The notes: generated by a model not told the origin, from the sequence alone. DNA of 64,000 bases from Sporobolomyces roseus (GCA_016617785.1 JADILM010000002.1:1302001-1366000); one strand, 5' to 3'. Positions 34,501-46,261 are shown, counted from the stretch's first letter. Translations and numbers: made by a program.

Positions 34501-36104
34501 ACCTTCAAGCACGACTTGGAAGAACTCGGATTTCGGAATCGGAAAGATGGCAGCTCTCTGCGAAATTGTCAATCTTCCTGACGAGTTCGTGTCAGTCACT
34601 CTCTCATCTACTCTCATACTCATACAGTGTCATCATTGAGCTGACTCAGATCGGAATCAACGGTCCGAAATAGGTCTCGCAACCCTTACCTCGTCGTCAA
34701 CAAGGTTGATTGGATTCAATGTCGCTACCTCGTCGTCCAGAGAGGAACCTCTTACAACTATTCTGCCGCCACCGACGCTTCCGCCAGTACCGACGCATCG
34801 ACTTCTCCTCGCGCGACTCGTCAAAAGATCAAAACGATTCCACTCGATCCCTCTTTCCGACTCACGCTCGGTCAATCCCAACTCGCGATTCCCGACGTCG
34901 TAGAGAAACTCGAAAAGATGGAAGCTACTCTCGAGGATACGAAAGAAGAGTTCAACGATAGTGATACAGAGATCTTGAGGGAACCTACCATCGTCATTGA
35001 ACCTTCAACTGGATCGAGACCTAAATCGACTAGATCAAAGAGTGGAGTCTACCCCGCTTCGCCTGCGAAGAAGAGGAAGGAAGTGGTCGAATTCGTTCCT
35101 TGCGATTCGGAACGTCTCAAACTAGTCAAACTTCTTCCCCCTCCTACGAACCCGAATAGGAGTGCTATGATGACGATTCAGAGAGAGATGAAGAGTATGT
35201 TGGAGCTACAAAAGAAGGAAGGTAGTATCGATGCTGGGTTCCACTTCGATCCTGTACGTCGAACTCTTTCTCTCTCTTCTGTCTCCGTTGTCTACTCGCA
35301 GTGTTGGGCTAACAAACTCGCACGTACTGCACAGGAACGCTCGAATGATAACCTCTTCACTTGGGTTCTCGAATTACCCGTCGAAAGTTTCGATCAAGAT
35401 CTTCCTCTCGTCAAGTAATTTCACACTTCTCGCTTAACTGCATCGACTCTTTCTGGAGTACTCACCGACGAGCTTTCCCGTTCTTGCCCTGACGAATAGA
35501 GATTTGAAGGATAAGAAAGTGAAGAGTTTATTGATGGAAATCAGATTTGGCGAATCGTTCGTTGCCTCTTTTCCTCCTCCCTTCGTTTCTCTTCCTCTAC
35601 TTCGCTTCTTTCCCCAGCTCCATTCGCTTTTCCCACCCTCTCACTCAGTTCCTCTCTCAAATACACTGACACCCTGTTCTCCTGATTGTGAAATAGTTTC
35701 CCCTTCTCCCCTCCCTTCTTCCGAGTAGTCCACCCTCGATTCCTCCCCTTCATTCACGGTGGTGGAGGTCACGTAACGGGTGGTGGTTCAATCTGTATGG
35801 ATTTGCTCACAACCGACGGTTCGTCTCCTTCTCCCTTTTCCCTCCATCCTCCCTCATCCCTTCTTTACTCACTAGTCCTCATATTTCGTGCTTAGGTTGG
35901 TTATCATCCTACTCGATCCCTGCAGTACTCTTACAAATTCGTATGGCCATGTCAAACCTCGAACCTCGACCCGCTCGACTCGACCCTCAATCCTGGAACG
36001 TACCTTACGAAATGGTCGAAGCAGTTGCAGGGTTCAAGAGGGCCGCCGCGACGCACGGTTGGAAAGTTCCAGAAGAATTGGAAGCTATCGCTAGAGGAGG
36101 TTAA
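31562..36104 (+). CDS. PARP-family protein with C-terminal UBE2Q-like E2 domain
   Basis: About 15 exons encode roughly 1150 residues. The acidic N-terminus contains basic KKAKMSDG. An RWD-like part follows (YQLKLSLMFPEMSGYPTSHE VMCF). A Cys cluster typical of the PARP6/8/16-like group comes next (FVLCPRFCLICYKRCDE, ALKPFVCDSSLCLFQ, LGLGPSLEHEI). The PARP catalytic segment reads FAWHGSSVKNFHAILREGL then GRAYGHGVYHALDG, with His and Tyr of the NAD-binding signature but no classical Glu visible, so mono-ADP-ribosylation is likelier than poly. The C-terminus is an E2 fold of the UBE2Q type with catalytic Cys in GGGSICMDLLTTDGW and SSYSIPAVLLQIRMAM. E2-PARP fusions are known in filamentous fungi. 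Role in vivo: inference only, probably nuclear stress or ubiquitin-linked ADP-ribosylation. Start chosen at 31562 (MARPVSPTQPASKKAK); an upstream in-frame ATG at 31529 is less likely. Confidence 0.87.
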
Positions 36105-36614
36105 AAAGAGGAAAAAAAGGAAAATCGCTTGTTTTCGTTTTTGTCGTTTTCGTGAGATGATAGATGATGGTATCTCTCCCCTTGTCTTTTTTGTGTGTGT
36201 GTCTTCTTCCTCTTTGTTTTTGTTGATCAATACGTAGCTTTTCCTTCACCCTCTCTCTCTCTGGATACCTCAATCGGTTTCCTTCTCTCTCCCTCTCGTG
36301 CTTACCATGCTTTTGCCAAAATACTCGGTTCGTTCACTTTCTTACTAGCTGGGAACAGCAAAGCGTTTTTTCCGTTACGACACGTATTGAGATGCGATTG
36401 ATAGAGCGCGAGAGAAGTGTAGGGGTGAAGAAAAGATCCTGCTTTTTACACGAACAAGAACTGAAAACGAAAAACGAACACGGAAAACCAATGAACAACC
36501 CAGAATGAAACCCTCACTTCCTCCTCCTTCTCCCGACTCTTTTCCCTTCTCATAAACCCCCTTCTCGACCCGAACCCTCGTTTCTACACTCTTCTCGCTT
36601 GATACCGATTCCCT
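36105..36614. other. Intergenic region between convergent PARP and RET3 genes
   Basis: T-rich after the PARP stop, then A-rich; probably holds both 3'UTRs and polyadenylation sites. No coding or RNA gene signal is seen. Confidence 0.5.
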
Positions 36615-37482
36615 TTAGGCATTCAAGATTCGTTGACCGATTTTATCCCTCACAGTTGAGAAAGCCTGCGAGAATCCATCGAAAAAAAGCCGATTCATTC
36701 AATATTGCGTTCTCAATAGTGAGAGTGAGAGTGAGAGAGGAACGTATGTGTCGAGAAAACTGACCTGCATGATAGTTTGTTCATTGAGAGTGATATCTGA
36801 AAGTTGTACTCCCGCATCTGGTTTCGGTCTTGAAACTCTTGATGCGATAGCGACTGAGTCCGTCTCGAGAATGATCCTACGTGAAGGGGGGGGCATTAGT
36901 GATTGTTTCGAGTGTAGAGAGAGTGAGAGGTTGCATTTACCCATTATCGATAGTTTCATCCAATGCTAAAACGACCAAATCCAAATTCTCCAATATCGAC
37001 CTCTTCTCTACTTGATGCCTCAACAACATGGCTACTGCATCGTAGAATGCCGATAGTACGGATTGTAACATGATTTCGTTTTCTAGTTGAGGTGCGACGA
37101 GGTAGAAAGTTAAATCCAATGAGGATTTGTACAATACGAGGTGGTTATCATAGAGTAGTATATCTCCTATGTGATAGCGTGGGGTTAGTTAAGAGTTAGG
37201 AGAGAGAGAGAGAGAGAGTTATTGACGTGCCATTCAACTTTCTAGTCTTTTCATACAAACCCGTTTCGAACGCTCTTTGTTCTTTCAATGTAGAGTAGTG
37301 AGTAGGTGTAGTAGGTTGTTTCGGATCAGAGTGGAGTGGTTGATAGTATTTCGCGAGTAATCTGTTTGAATCGGAATCGAGTAACAAGACTGAAGTTATT
37401 TGTTGTAATGAGAGGTTCTAATCATTCAAAGAGTGTTGGATTAGTTCAAGAGTAAGGAGAGTACGCGTTTGCAACTGACCAT
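36615..37482 (-). CDS. RET3: Coatomer subunit zeta
   Basis: Five exons (37480-37482, 37231-37417, 36941-37166, 36765-36876, 36615-36665) sum to 579 nt and encode 192 residues, the family's usual size. The longin-like small-adaptin fold is recognisable: NLSLQQITSVLLLDSDSNRL LAKYY, LKEQRAFETGLYEKTRK, DILLYDNHLVLYKSSLDLTF, ENEIMLQSVLSAFYDAVAML, VEKRSILENLDLVVLALDE and NGIILETDSVAI. Family role: part of the COPI coat for Golgi-to-ER traffic. The first coding exon is only the ATG, followed by a GTCAGT donor. The second intron must use a GC donor (GCACGT at 37230) to keep the frame; the GT four bases further gives a stop. A stop lies in frame upstream of the ATG, so no longer start exists. Confidence 0.9.
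37200..37218. repeat. AG dinucleotide repeat in RET3 intron 2
   Basis: Perfect AG repeat; on the coding strand it is CT-rich and may serve as an extended pyrimidine tract. Confidence 0.8.
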
Positions 37483-37618
37483 GATGAGTTGCGTGAATGG
37501 GAAAGAGTGAAAGATGAATCACTTGTCCGCTCTTCGCTCTCGCTCTCACTCTCCCTGACCAAACTCACTCTACTCAATAGTATAGAGTAGGTGCACACCT
37601 GACTCGAGGGTTGAGCCG

Positions 37619-40600
37619 ATGAATTACAACAATTTCACTCATCGACCTTCGTTGACTTCCACCAACTCCTCATCAACTAGATCAAGGTTAGAAGACGCAC
37701 AACCTTCAGAAGCGATAAACACCAATACTCGATTACAACAACCACCTCGAGTCATCAAAGCACACCAACCACCTCTACCATCTCAACCTAGGAATCACCA
37801 CTACAGAGGAGGACGAGGAGGAACGATGAATTCTTCGAGAGGATCATCAGGTCTACCTCAGAGACCGAGACCTCAAACTACTGCTGGAGGTTGGACTAGT
37901 TCAAATTCAACTTCAATAGGAGGATCAAACAATGCAAGAGGAGGGTACAAAGGCAAAGAACGCTATTGGGGAGCATCAGGCGCGAATGCAGGAGGAGGAG
38001 GAGCGAATTCGTATTCTTCAACTCCCGTAGCGATCCCAATCAATCCGAAACCAAAACTCTACGTCTCTCAACTCCCTCCCTCCGTAACAGAACAAGAATT
38101 ACGTTCAGTATTCTCTCCTTACGGTCAAATGCACGTCTACTCCCAACCCTCTCTCTCTCTCTGTGTGCTCGGGGACTAATTCGCTTTCCCTGACCTGAAA
38201 TAGAGTCGAAATCAGCATCAATTCACAATTAACTCATTCCTTCGCTCACATCACTTTCACCACTTCACATTCGGCATCCGACGCGATCCAATCCCTCCGA
38301 GACCAACCTTTCCCCTCGATAAACGGAATCGGTTCTTCGAGACCTTTGAGAATCGACTATGCCGCTCAAGGTCCGAGGGTCACGACGACTGAACCCCCGA
38401 TCGATAATTCGAGGTTGTTCAGGGATCGAGAAACTCCTGAATCGACTCAAAGAGGAGGAGGTGTCAAACGAGAGTTTGAGACGAGGAGTCCTAATTCGAA
38501 TTCCTCCTCATCAAACCACTACCACTCTCCCTCTTTCCCACGTTTCCTCGAACCCCCACTTCTCACTTACCTGGACCTCTCATTCCCACCCCTCCAACTC
38601 GGAACTCACCACCCTCTCCCCTCTTCCTCCCCCTCTCATTCGAACCCAACTTATCTCTTCCGTTACTCGTTCTCTTCCCAATTCTTACAATCTGCAAATC
38701 CATCAAGGTATCAGAATTTGAAACCTTGGTTATCGAGCCTGTTTGGGAATGGGTTTCAAGTCGTGTGGGATACAATCAGGGTCTCTCAAACTCAGGGAGA
38801 AGGAGAGGCATTGGAATTTGTAGTTGGGGTTGATCAAGAGATGTTAGAGGAGTTGGGGAGGAAGATGGAATGGAGTAGTGAGGAAAAAGAAGGGTGGAGA
38901 AGGAAGCGAGAGGAATTCCGGATCGAGGTTGCGAGGAAATTGAGTGGGAATACAGGAGGAGGAGGAGGAGGGAGGGAGGAGATGAGGAAGAGGTGGGACT
39001 TGATCAATCCACCTAGGATATTATTCGATCAAATCCCTCTCGTACCTTTACAATTGGGACGATTTAACGAAAAGGAGAAACAGTTCAAGTTACGATACCT
39101 CTATGCGAAGGAGACGAAGGAGTTGTTGGAAAAGAGGTTGAAGGATCGATTCAAGTCATCTGGGATTATGATTGTTGATTATCAAGAGGATGCGAGTGCG
39201 AGTCAAGAGGATATTGTTCGAGTTGGACAAGGGGAAGGAGTATTGGAGGTCGAAATCGAGTTTGTTTCTGGAACTGCGATTGAAAGTTATGGAAGATTTG
39301 AGGAATGGAATGAGAGGGAACAACGAGAAGTGTTGGGGAAAGTCGAGGAGATGAGGGACAAGATGAAAGAGAAAGAAAAAGAGAAAGTTGGGAAGGGAAG
39401 ACAGAGGCAACCTGATGGGACGTATATAGAACAGATCCCTCTTCCCGTTGGATTGAGGGGAACCGAGATGGAGCAGATTAAAGGTCAGACAATGTTGAGG
39501 GTAGAAGAGGTCAAGAAGAAAAGTTTAGAAGGTAAAGTCGTGCTCGGGAGTTCGTGAGTTTTTCCATTTTCTTTCTTCTCTTAATTCAAGAGGAAAAGCG
39601 GAAGCGCTGATGAGAAGAATGGAGGAATGGTGTAATAGAATCGATGGGAATTTCATTTCCATCAATTATTTCGTCGATGAATCAATCGTACCCTCTGCAC
39701 CCCCTCCTCTCCCTTTTCCTCGCCCTACGACTACAACAAATACAACAGATACTCAAATGATCGATACAGACGACGTCAAGCCTACCCTCGAAACGGTCAG
39801 AGATGAGGATGGAGAAGAAGATATGGAGATTGATCAATTGGATTCAGCGACTCCTGAAGCTCCTGGACGACACGAGAAAGAGGTCGTGGTTAGGTTCCCG
39901 TTACAGATGTTGGAGAATAGTAGAGCCGATAGTATCGAGACTTATCAAGCTGTTACGGGTTTCGTCAATGAGTAGGTCTCGATCAAGTCTCATTCAATCT
40001 GCTTCACCAAACTGATTGCTTGAGATTCTCGACGTTCACAGGTACTTCCGCCGATTCGATTCTTCTAGGAGTACTTTGGAAGCTTTCTACACCACGAATG
40101 CACTTTTCACTCTCAAAATCGACACGACTGCACCAAAACGCGCCATTGAACCCGTCACTCTCTTCTCCCGACCATGGCTCCAAGCAAGTAACAAGTTCGC
40201 CTCGACTCCAATCGCCATTATCAACGCGATTCGAAAGATTCCAGCAGGATCTCACAACCTGGACAAGATGGTTTTCAACGCACGCACGATCCCTGAATTA
40301 CACTTGAGGAAGAAGGATAAAGCTCCGATCCTGTTGCATCTGGTTGGAGAGTTTGAGGAGTTTCCGGAGAAGGTCACGAGGAGGTTCGAGAGGACTTTGG
40401 TGTTGGTCCCGAGATCGGCTACTATGGATCAGAAAGAAGGGCCAGGGGATTTCATTGTTCATTCGGATCAACTCCTCGTCGGGCACAAAGCAGAGGGGGA
40501 ACCGAGAGTGTTGCAAGTGTCGGACAGTCCTTTCGCTCCTGCTTCTACAAGACCAACCTCGACCTTGAATCCTCCTCAAGTCACTTCTTCTACCGCTACA

Positions 40601-42905
40601 CCTCCTACACCTCATCCTCAATCTCATGTTCCCGCTTTCTCTCCTCCTCCCCCTCATCCGATCAATCACCCGACTCGTCTTCAACCTTCTACATCCGCCT
40701 CTACCCCGAACCTCACCGCACGAGCTCCAACGAAACGACCTCGAGCTTCTTCCGTCGCTTCGAACGCATCTACTCCTCCTACCGACAACGCATCGACCTC
40801 CCCTCGTCCAGCTACTGCTTCCGTTCCTCTCAATCCCGCTCATCGTCGACTCTCAGAAGGAGAAGTTCTCGTTCTCTCCGATACAGAATCCGTCGCTTCA
40901 CGCCAAGGTTTACTCAATTCGAGACGAGGAGAAAGGGAAGAGAGCAACACCTCACTTTCCCCTGAGCTGTCGAGACCGGCGAAGAGGTCCAACAACGCTG
41001 AGGGGAGGAATACGGAAACGACTCGTCGTCGAGATTCGAGTGAGACTAGTTCCGGTTCGACTTCGTCAACGAATCGACCCGTCCCTTCGACATCTACCTC
41101 ACAACCTCGACTTCCTCCCGTCCCCCAAGCCTCAACTTCGAATGCACCTCCTCCTCCTCGCAAACAGAAAAAGTCGCAAGCCATCGAACCTACCGCATCG
41201 AAATCATCCGGCATGAATCAAGACTTGCCTCCTGAACTACAACGATTGATCGCGGAACAAGTCGAGAGGGAAGTAAAGAAACGATTAGGAGATGGAGGGA
41301 ATGGGTTCAATGGAGAATCTGAAGGTGGTGCTAGGAAGAAAGTGAAAGCTAAAGAGAAGGAGAAGGAGGTGGTGAAGGTGAAAGAAAAGAAGAAGAAAAT
41401 CGAGAAAGTCGCGACTGGGTTGGGAACTGGATTGTCTCCGAATGATAGTAGGATCGTTATCGCTGGTTTAGGTCATTCAATTCTACACGGTACGCACTCG
41501 TCTATCCCTCAGTTCTGCTCGTCGAGTACATTGAAGCTGAGAATAGGGAACGAAACCGTAGGTTTCGATGGTCGATCCAACAAATTACGAGGAATGGTGA
41601 AAACCGCAGATGCTGGATCATTCTTATCGGTTTCACTCGTCGGAGATATCTGTGAATACTCGATGCAACCCCTCAACTCGATGACGAGTTCGAGTATCAC
41701 GAAACTCTATTCTTCGACTCAAGACAAGTACAGGGTCGACGATTTTTCGTACAATTCGGCGAAAGATACGTTGCTCGTGGGATTCTTGGGGAGGAAGGAA
41801 GGGAAGGAGATGGAGTCACCTCCGAATCAGGTCGTATTGTATAAACGTGAAGTCAATAACGTGAGTGTCGATGAATCGTTCACAACATCCTTTACTCGAA
41901 TGAAGCTGATTTTGGACGCTGCTTTTCATTCTCATAGGGTGTAACGAAACTCATCGAGACTAAGCTACCTGACGCTCCTCATATCAATGGAGGAGTGACT
42001 GCAATCATGGCTCTACCTTGTAAAGCAGCAACTGGGAGATTGAGATTCGTGACTGGTGGAGAAGACAAAAAGGGAGTTTCCAAACTTAACTCTACAAATC
42101 ACTTCGAAGCTGATCACCTCGCCACTTTATCTCTCAGAGTGTATCTCTGGACTCGACAACGTTCAACTCAATCAGTCAAGCTCGAAAAGTTCCGAACTGA
42201 GCATACTTCGATGATTACTTCTTTGGCTTACCTCGAATCGCGAGACGAGCTGGTCTCAGGAGGAAAGGATCGACGAGTATGTCACAACTCTTTCGATGAT
42301 CAAGTCCTTAAAGCTGACCTTGCGCGAATTTCTCGTTAGGTCGTCGTTTACGATGTCGAAACGAAGAAATCGAATTGGCAAGCTACACTCTCGACCGCAG
42401 TCATGAGTGTATCCTCTGTGTAAGTCTACTCTCCGTTTCATTCTCTCTCGTTTTCATTGAGAGCAAGAGGTGAGTCATTCAAGAGTTTCGAGAAGCTGAT
42501 CTTTCGCCCTTTCACAGCATGTCCGATCCTAACCTTATCCTATCTCGTCTCGCCACTCCCTCTTCTCAATTCCTTCTCCATGACTGTCGTATCCCTGCGA
42601 CTTCAGCACCCATCCTCAACTTTGGTTACGACCTTCCCCCTCATCGATCCTCGAACGGCACTCTCGTTCCGACCAACATGGGTCGTTACCCTCGTGGCGA
42701 TCAAATGGACACTGTTATAGCATTCCCCGATCACGCAGAAGGTGTCAAACTCTGGGATCTACGTCAACTCAAGAGTGAGATTGTCAAGAAACAAGATTTG
42801 GGAGGATTGGGGAGGAGTAAAGTCGTTCAGTGTAGCTTCAGGGGAAGGGAGGAGCTTTGTTTGATGGAGTTGAGTCACTTTACGAGGTTGAGCCTCAAAG
42901 GTTGA
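37619..42905 (+). CDS. RRM + NTF2-like + WD40 multidomain protein (NXF/Mex67-like fused to beta-propeller)
   Basis: Eight exons (37619-38130, 38204-39553, 39591-39971, 40042-41489, 41547-41860, 41938-42276, 42340-42419, 42518-42905) sum to 4812 nt, 1603 residues, with every phase matching. An RGG-bearing N-terminus leads to an RRM (KLYVSQLPPSVTEQELRSVF, SPYGQIVEI, HSFAHITF, SINGIGSSRPLRIDY). A central region without recognisable leucine-rich repeats follows (FLEPPLLTYLDLSFPPLQLG, VDQEMLEELGRKMEW, long acidic/basic coiled coil). An NTF2-like domain of the Mex67/NXF kind is next (TGFVNEYFRRFDSSRSTLEA FY, WLQASNKFASTPIAIINAIR, LHLVGEFEEF, RRFERTLVLVPR). After a disordered linker and Lys-rich coiled coil comes a WD40-like propeller (GMVKTADAGSFLSVSLVGDI, VTAIMALPCKAATGRLRFVT, ITSLAYLESRDELVSGGKDR, GVKLWDLRQLK). 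The NTF2-like and propeller parts share exon 4, so the fusion does not depend on a splice guess. A role in RNA export or surveillance is inference. Intron 1 uses a GC donor. Confidence 0.82.
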
Positions 42906-43168
42906 TCATCGATATCATCACCGTTTGCTAGCCACAGATGCGGAATTATCTTCTTTGCCTCCCCTTTTTTCCACGTGAACTTGCTCCTCTGATCAGCGAT
43001 GGTCGATCAATGTTTTGTCTACTCTTAGAGTGACTGTATGGGAGAGAGAGTCGCGAGAAATGGTCGCGCCGACTGTCAACGAGACTTTGCGAAAAACTGG
43101 CAACTTTCCCTCTCGCGTTTCCTTTCCTTCACATCTTCACTCTCGACTCTTCCTCACTCCTTACCAAG

Positions 43169-45501
43169 ATGTCAAGCAAATCTACACCACCACGCTTCGC
43201 CAATGATCTCACGAATCTCAATCCATCTTCTTCTTCTTCGCGTCCAACTTTGAAACCTACTTCTCGAACTTCGTACCGTCAAACCAGTCTAGCAGATTCA
43301 TTCTTTCGCTCTAGCTCACCTCTACAGACCCCTCAACCAGTATCGACTCCAGCAAGTTCAATCTTTGAGAGTCAACAACCAGACGCGACTGTTGCATCTT
43401 CACCATGTTGCAGCAAAGACGTAGAGATGGAGATTGATGGCAATGGGGAAGGGTATGATGAAGCAGAACAAATCGAACCACCTTCATCAAAGAGGAGGAG
43501 GACGACTTCGACATCTTCAGAACGCGACCAAGAAGAATTTGTTTGGCAAGAGGCGAACCTCGTAGCCAACTTCAAGGGAGATGCTAGTATTGTCAGAAAG
43601 AGGATGGAGAGTGCTTATAATAGACCTGGTCAGCAAATGAGCATGTTCAAAGCGGTACAGAGAAGGGAATTAGGATTTCGAGCGGGTGCTGCACAAAGTG
43701 AGTCCCACTTCCTCTATCATTCCGGCATCTTTTATAGAATGTTGACGCGTAATGGATTGTTAGTGTCGATGCGCCCTCACTTGCAAACTCTCGTCTCGAG
43801 TAACGAAGATCACGTCGCTCGAATCCCTTCTTTACAATCTCATCGAGATTTCGCTCCTCCTTTCGCATTGGCTTACTCGAATGGTACGTTTCCCTTCGGC
43901 CTCGATCGACGAATAGAATATTTGCTGACCTTGATGACCCGTTGATAGGCGCGAAAGCGGGAGGTAAATCAGTGATCGGTATCGCAGACGAAGAAGGCAC
44001 AGTCAGTTTCATCGAAGGCGAAGAGTCAAAGTGGTACACTGGTAAGTCTCTCCTCTCACCTCGCTCTCATAATCACTGCTGACTCGTTGAGTTCAAATAG
44101 GACCTACACGACACTCGTTCAGAGCTCATGCAAATGCTATTTTCGATCTCGCTTGGAGTCGAGATGACCAGATCATGGCAAGTCAGAGGCTTACTTTCAT
44201 CTCTTTATGTGCGATTGCTGATGACGATATACCTCCATATCTGCAGGCTACTGCAAGCGGTGATCAAACTGTTCGACTTCACGACGTCGAAACGAAGACT
44301 TGCGTTGGCGTTCTCAGCGGACATACTTGTACCGTCAAGAACGTTACTTGGGATCCTCACAACCCTCGTACGTCCTCATTGTTTATCGCTCCCTCGACCA
44401 AGTAGCTGATCTCGTCAGTTCTTTCGCAGAAATGCTTTCAACCGCTTCACGTGACGGATCTATCAGAATTTGGGATCGACGAGTTCGAGGTTACGCTTAC
44501 GTTGAGCCTGAAGGGAGTGCTGTTGGAACTGTCAACCATATCAAAAATGCTCATGGCGCAAAGGGAAAGAACTCGAAAGGCGTGAGTATACTCACCTTCC
44601 CTCGAAATTCGCTAGATGCCGTATTGACCTTTGATTGACTTTGCGTAGCGCTCGGCAACTCGAAGTGTCACTGCTGTCAACTATTTGATGCAGCAAGACA
44701 ACCTTCTCGCTTCAGCCGGTTCCGCAGATAGGTGAGATTTAGTCTCACGTTTTTATAGCCTTAGACAACGGACTGACCCGCTCTCTCTTACTCTATTTCA
44801 AAGTGTCGTCAAGATTTGGGATCTTCGTCGTTCTCACAGTCGTCGAGTCAATCCTGCATTCTACGAAACCAACGAAGATGCTCTCATGTCTGCTCCTTCT
44901 GCTCGTCCTCACGGAATCGCCAGTATGCAACTCGCTCCGGACGGACGAAAGCTCTACGCACTCTCGACCGACTCTCAGTGAGTCTACCTTGCTTCTGCTC
45001 TTCATGAAACTGAATTGACGAACAACTCTCGAACAGAATCTACGCTTTCGATCCTCTCAACCTCGCTCATCCCGCTCCTCTCGCAACCTTCGCCCTTCCG
45101 AATGCATCCTCTACCACAGCATCTTTCTACGTACGATGCGTCGTCTCTCCTGACTCAAGGTACCTAGCTTGCGGAAGTGGTGAGGGAAGCGTTTACCTCT
45201 GGGATACGGAAGGAAATGGGAACGATGCAGTTCGAGTCAAAGGTCACGAGAAGGAAGTCAGTGGACTCGATTGGACTCACAATGGCGTATGTCTCCCTTT
45301 CTTCCCGCTATCTGTGGGTCGTTACTGACAAGTGTACTCTATCGTTTTTAGCTCGCAACTTGCTCGGACGATTCACTCGTTCGTCATTGGCAGTTCAACC
45401 CTTCCGTCTCTCGTCGTCGTTCGGGACCTGTCAGCGACGACTCGATCGAGGCAGCAGAGTGCCGCAAGCTCGTCGATAGATGGAGCGGCGAAATCGTCTG
45501 A
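43169..45501 (+). CDS. CDT2: Cdt2/DTL-like WD40 substrate receptor of CRL4 ubiquitin ligase
   Basis: Family role: brings PCNA-bound substrates such as Cdt1 to Cul4-Ddb1 in S phase. The disordered N-terminus holds a basic patch SSKRRRTTS and a PIP-box-like QTSLADSFF. Propeller repeats follow: GKSVIGIADEEGTVSFIEGE, HANAIFDLAWSRDDQIMATA, DQTVRLHDVETKTCVGVLSG, CTVKNVTWDPHNPQMLSTAS, DGSIRIWDRRVRG, VTAVNYLMQQDNLLASAGSA, VVKIWDLRRSHSR, YVRCVVSPDSRYLACGSGEG and EVSGLDWTHNGLATCSDDSL. Two WDxR motifs (IWDRR, IWDLR) fit DDB1 contact. The protein ends shortly after the last blade (LVDRWSGEIV), so it lacks the long C-terminal tail of animal Cdt2. About nine exons; the ATG at 43169 opens MSSKSTPPRFAN. The alternative, a related CRL4 receptor, is less likely given the repeat order. 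Confidence 0.85.
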
Positions 45502-46261
45502 AAAACACACAAAATGGATTCCCTTCAAACTATCCTCTTTAAATACCCTCGCATCTTACATACCCTCACTCTCTCGTCCTCATCATCAATCAAATCTCTT
45601 GCTCTTCGCATGTTGCAATACCTTACCTTCATTCACATCGAAGACTCGCATCGACAGCAACATTCTAATCGATCCTTATCAGGCACTTCTCGCCCTCGAT
45701 AAATCCTTTATCATTTCGTGTCTTTTCACAAGAACAACTCTCTTAGAAGGGGTTCAGCTAGCTCAATTCTCGCAGGAGTGTAGCAATTGAGAGCTCTCTT
45801 TAGCTTGATCAAAGCTCGTGAGTTCTTCGACAACACGGCCGACTTCGACCTCGCTCTGTGTCTGCTGTCTGACCTTTGCTGTTAACCGTTGGATCGTTTC
45901 GTCGGATCACTGTCAGAGGAGTATATTGGAATTGTCGGCCCTTTCTTACAGAGCGAGGACAGCGAGTCGCACTGACTGTTGCGAAATCGGTTCCTTCTTT
46001 GCCTCGCGAAGGCGACCAAAAAAGTTCTAGATTTGGGGGAAGGCACCAAACCTCTCTCACCCGACTTGTTCGACTCCACTCCCAACTCACTCGAGGCTCG
46101 TACAGTTCAGCTATAGACAAGGCTCTCTGGTAAGTCAAGCTCCTAGATCCCTCCCCGAGTCCTCCCTCTTCCTAGAAGTTTGCGCGGTTATTCATTGACT
46201 CTCCCTCCTATTTCTTCCAGTTTGTTCACCCCAAGTCGCCGCTTCCCCCGACTCGTAGTTG
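45502..46261 (+). promoter_or_regulatory. Long leader/promoter region of the GATA factor with 5'UTR intron
   Basis: A 760-bp stretch without a credible gene. A GTAAGT donor at 46130 and a TTCCAG acceptor ending at 46220 define a 91-nt intron that lies 41 bases before the GATA-factor ATG. The stretch just after CDT2 (45502-45780) is T-rich and probably 3'UTR. Several plus-strand frames open in 45820-46130 but show no domain. Long, intron-bearing leaders are common in nitrogen-regulatory GATA genes. Confidence 0.55.

Noticed and set aside
36895..37220. Simple AG/GA tracts as a possible regulatory repeat
   Set aside because: They lie within RET3 introns and look like pyrimidine tracts or microsatellite on the coding strand.
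45809..46138. ORFs on both strands in the GATA-factor leader
   Set aside because: No domain, no splice support, and they overlap each other; treated as leader sequence.
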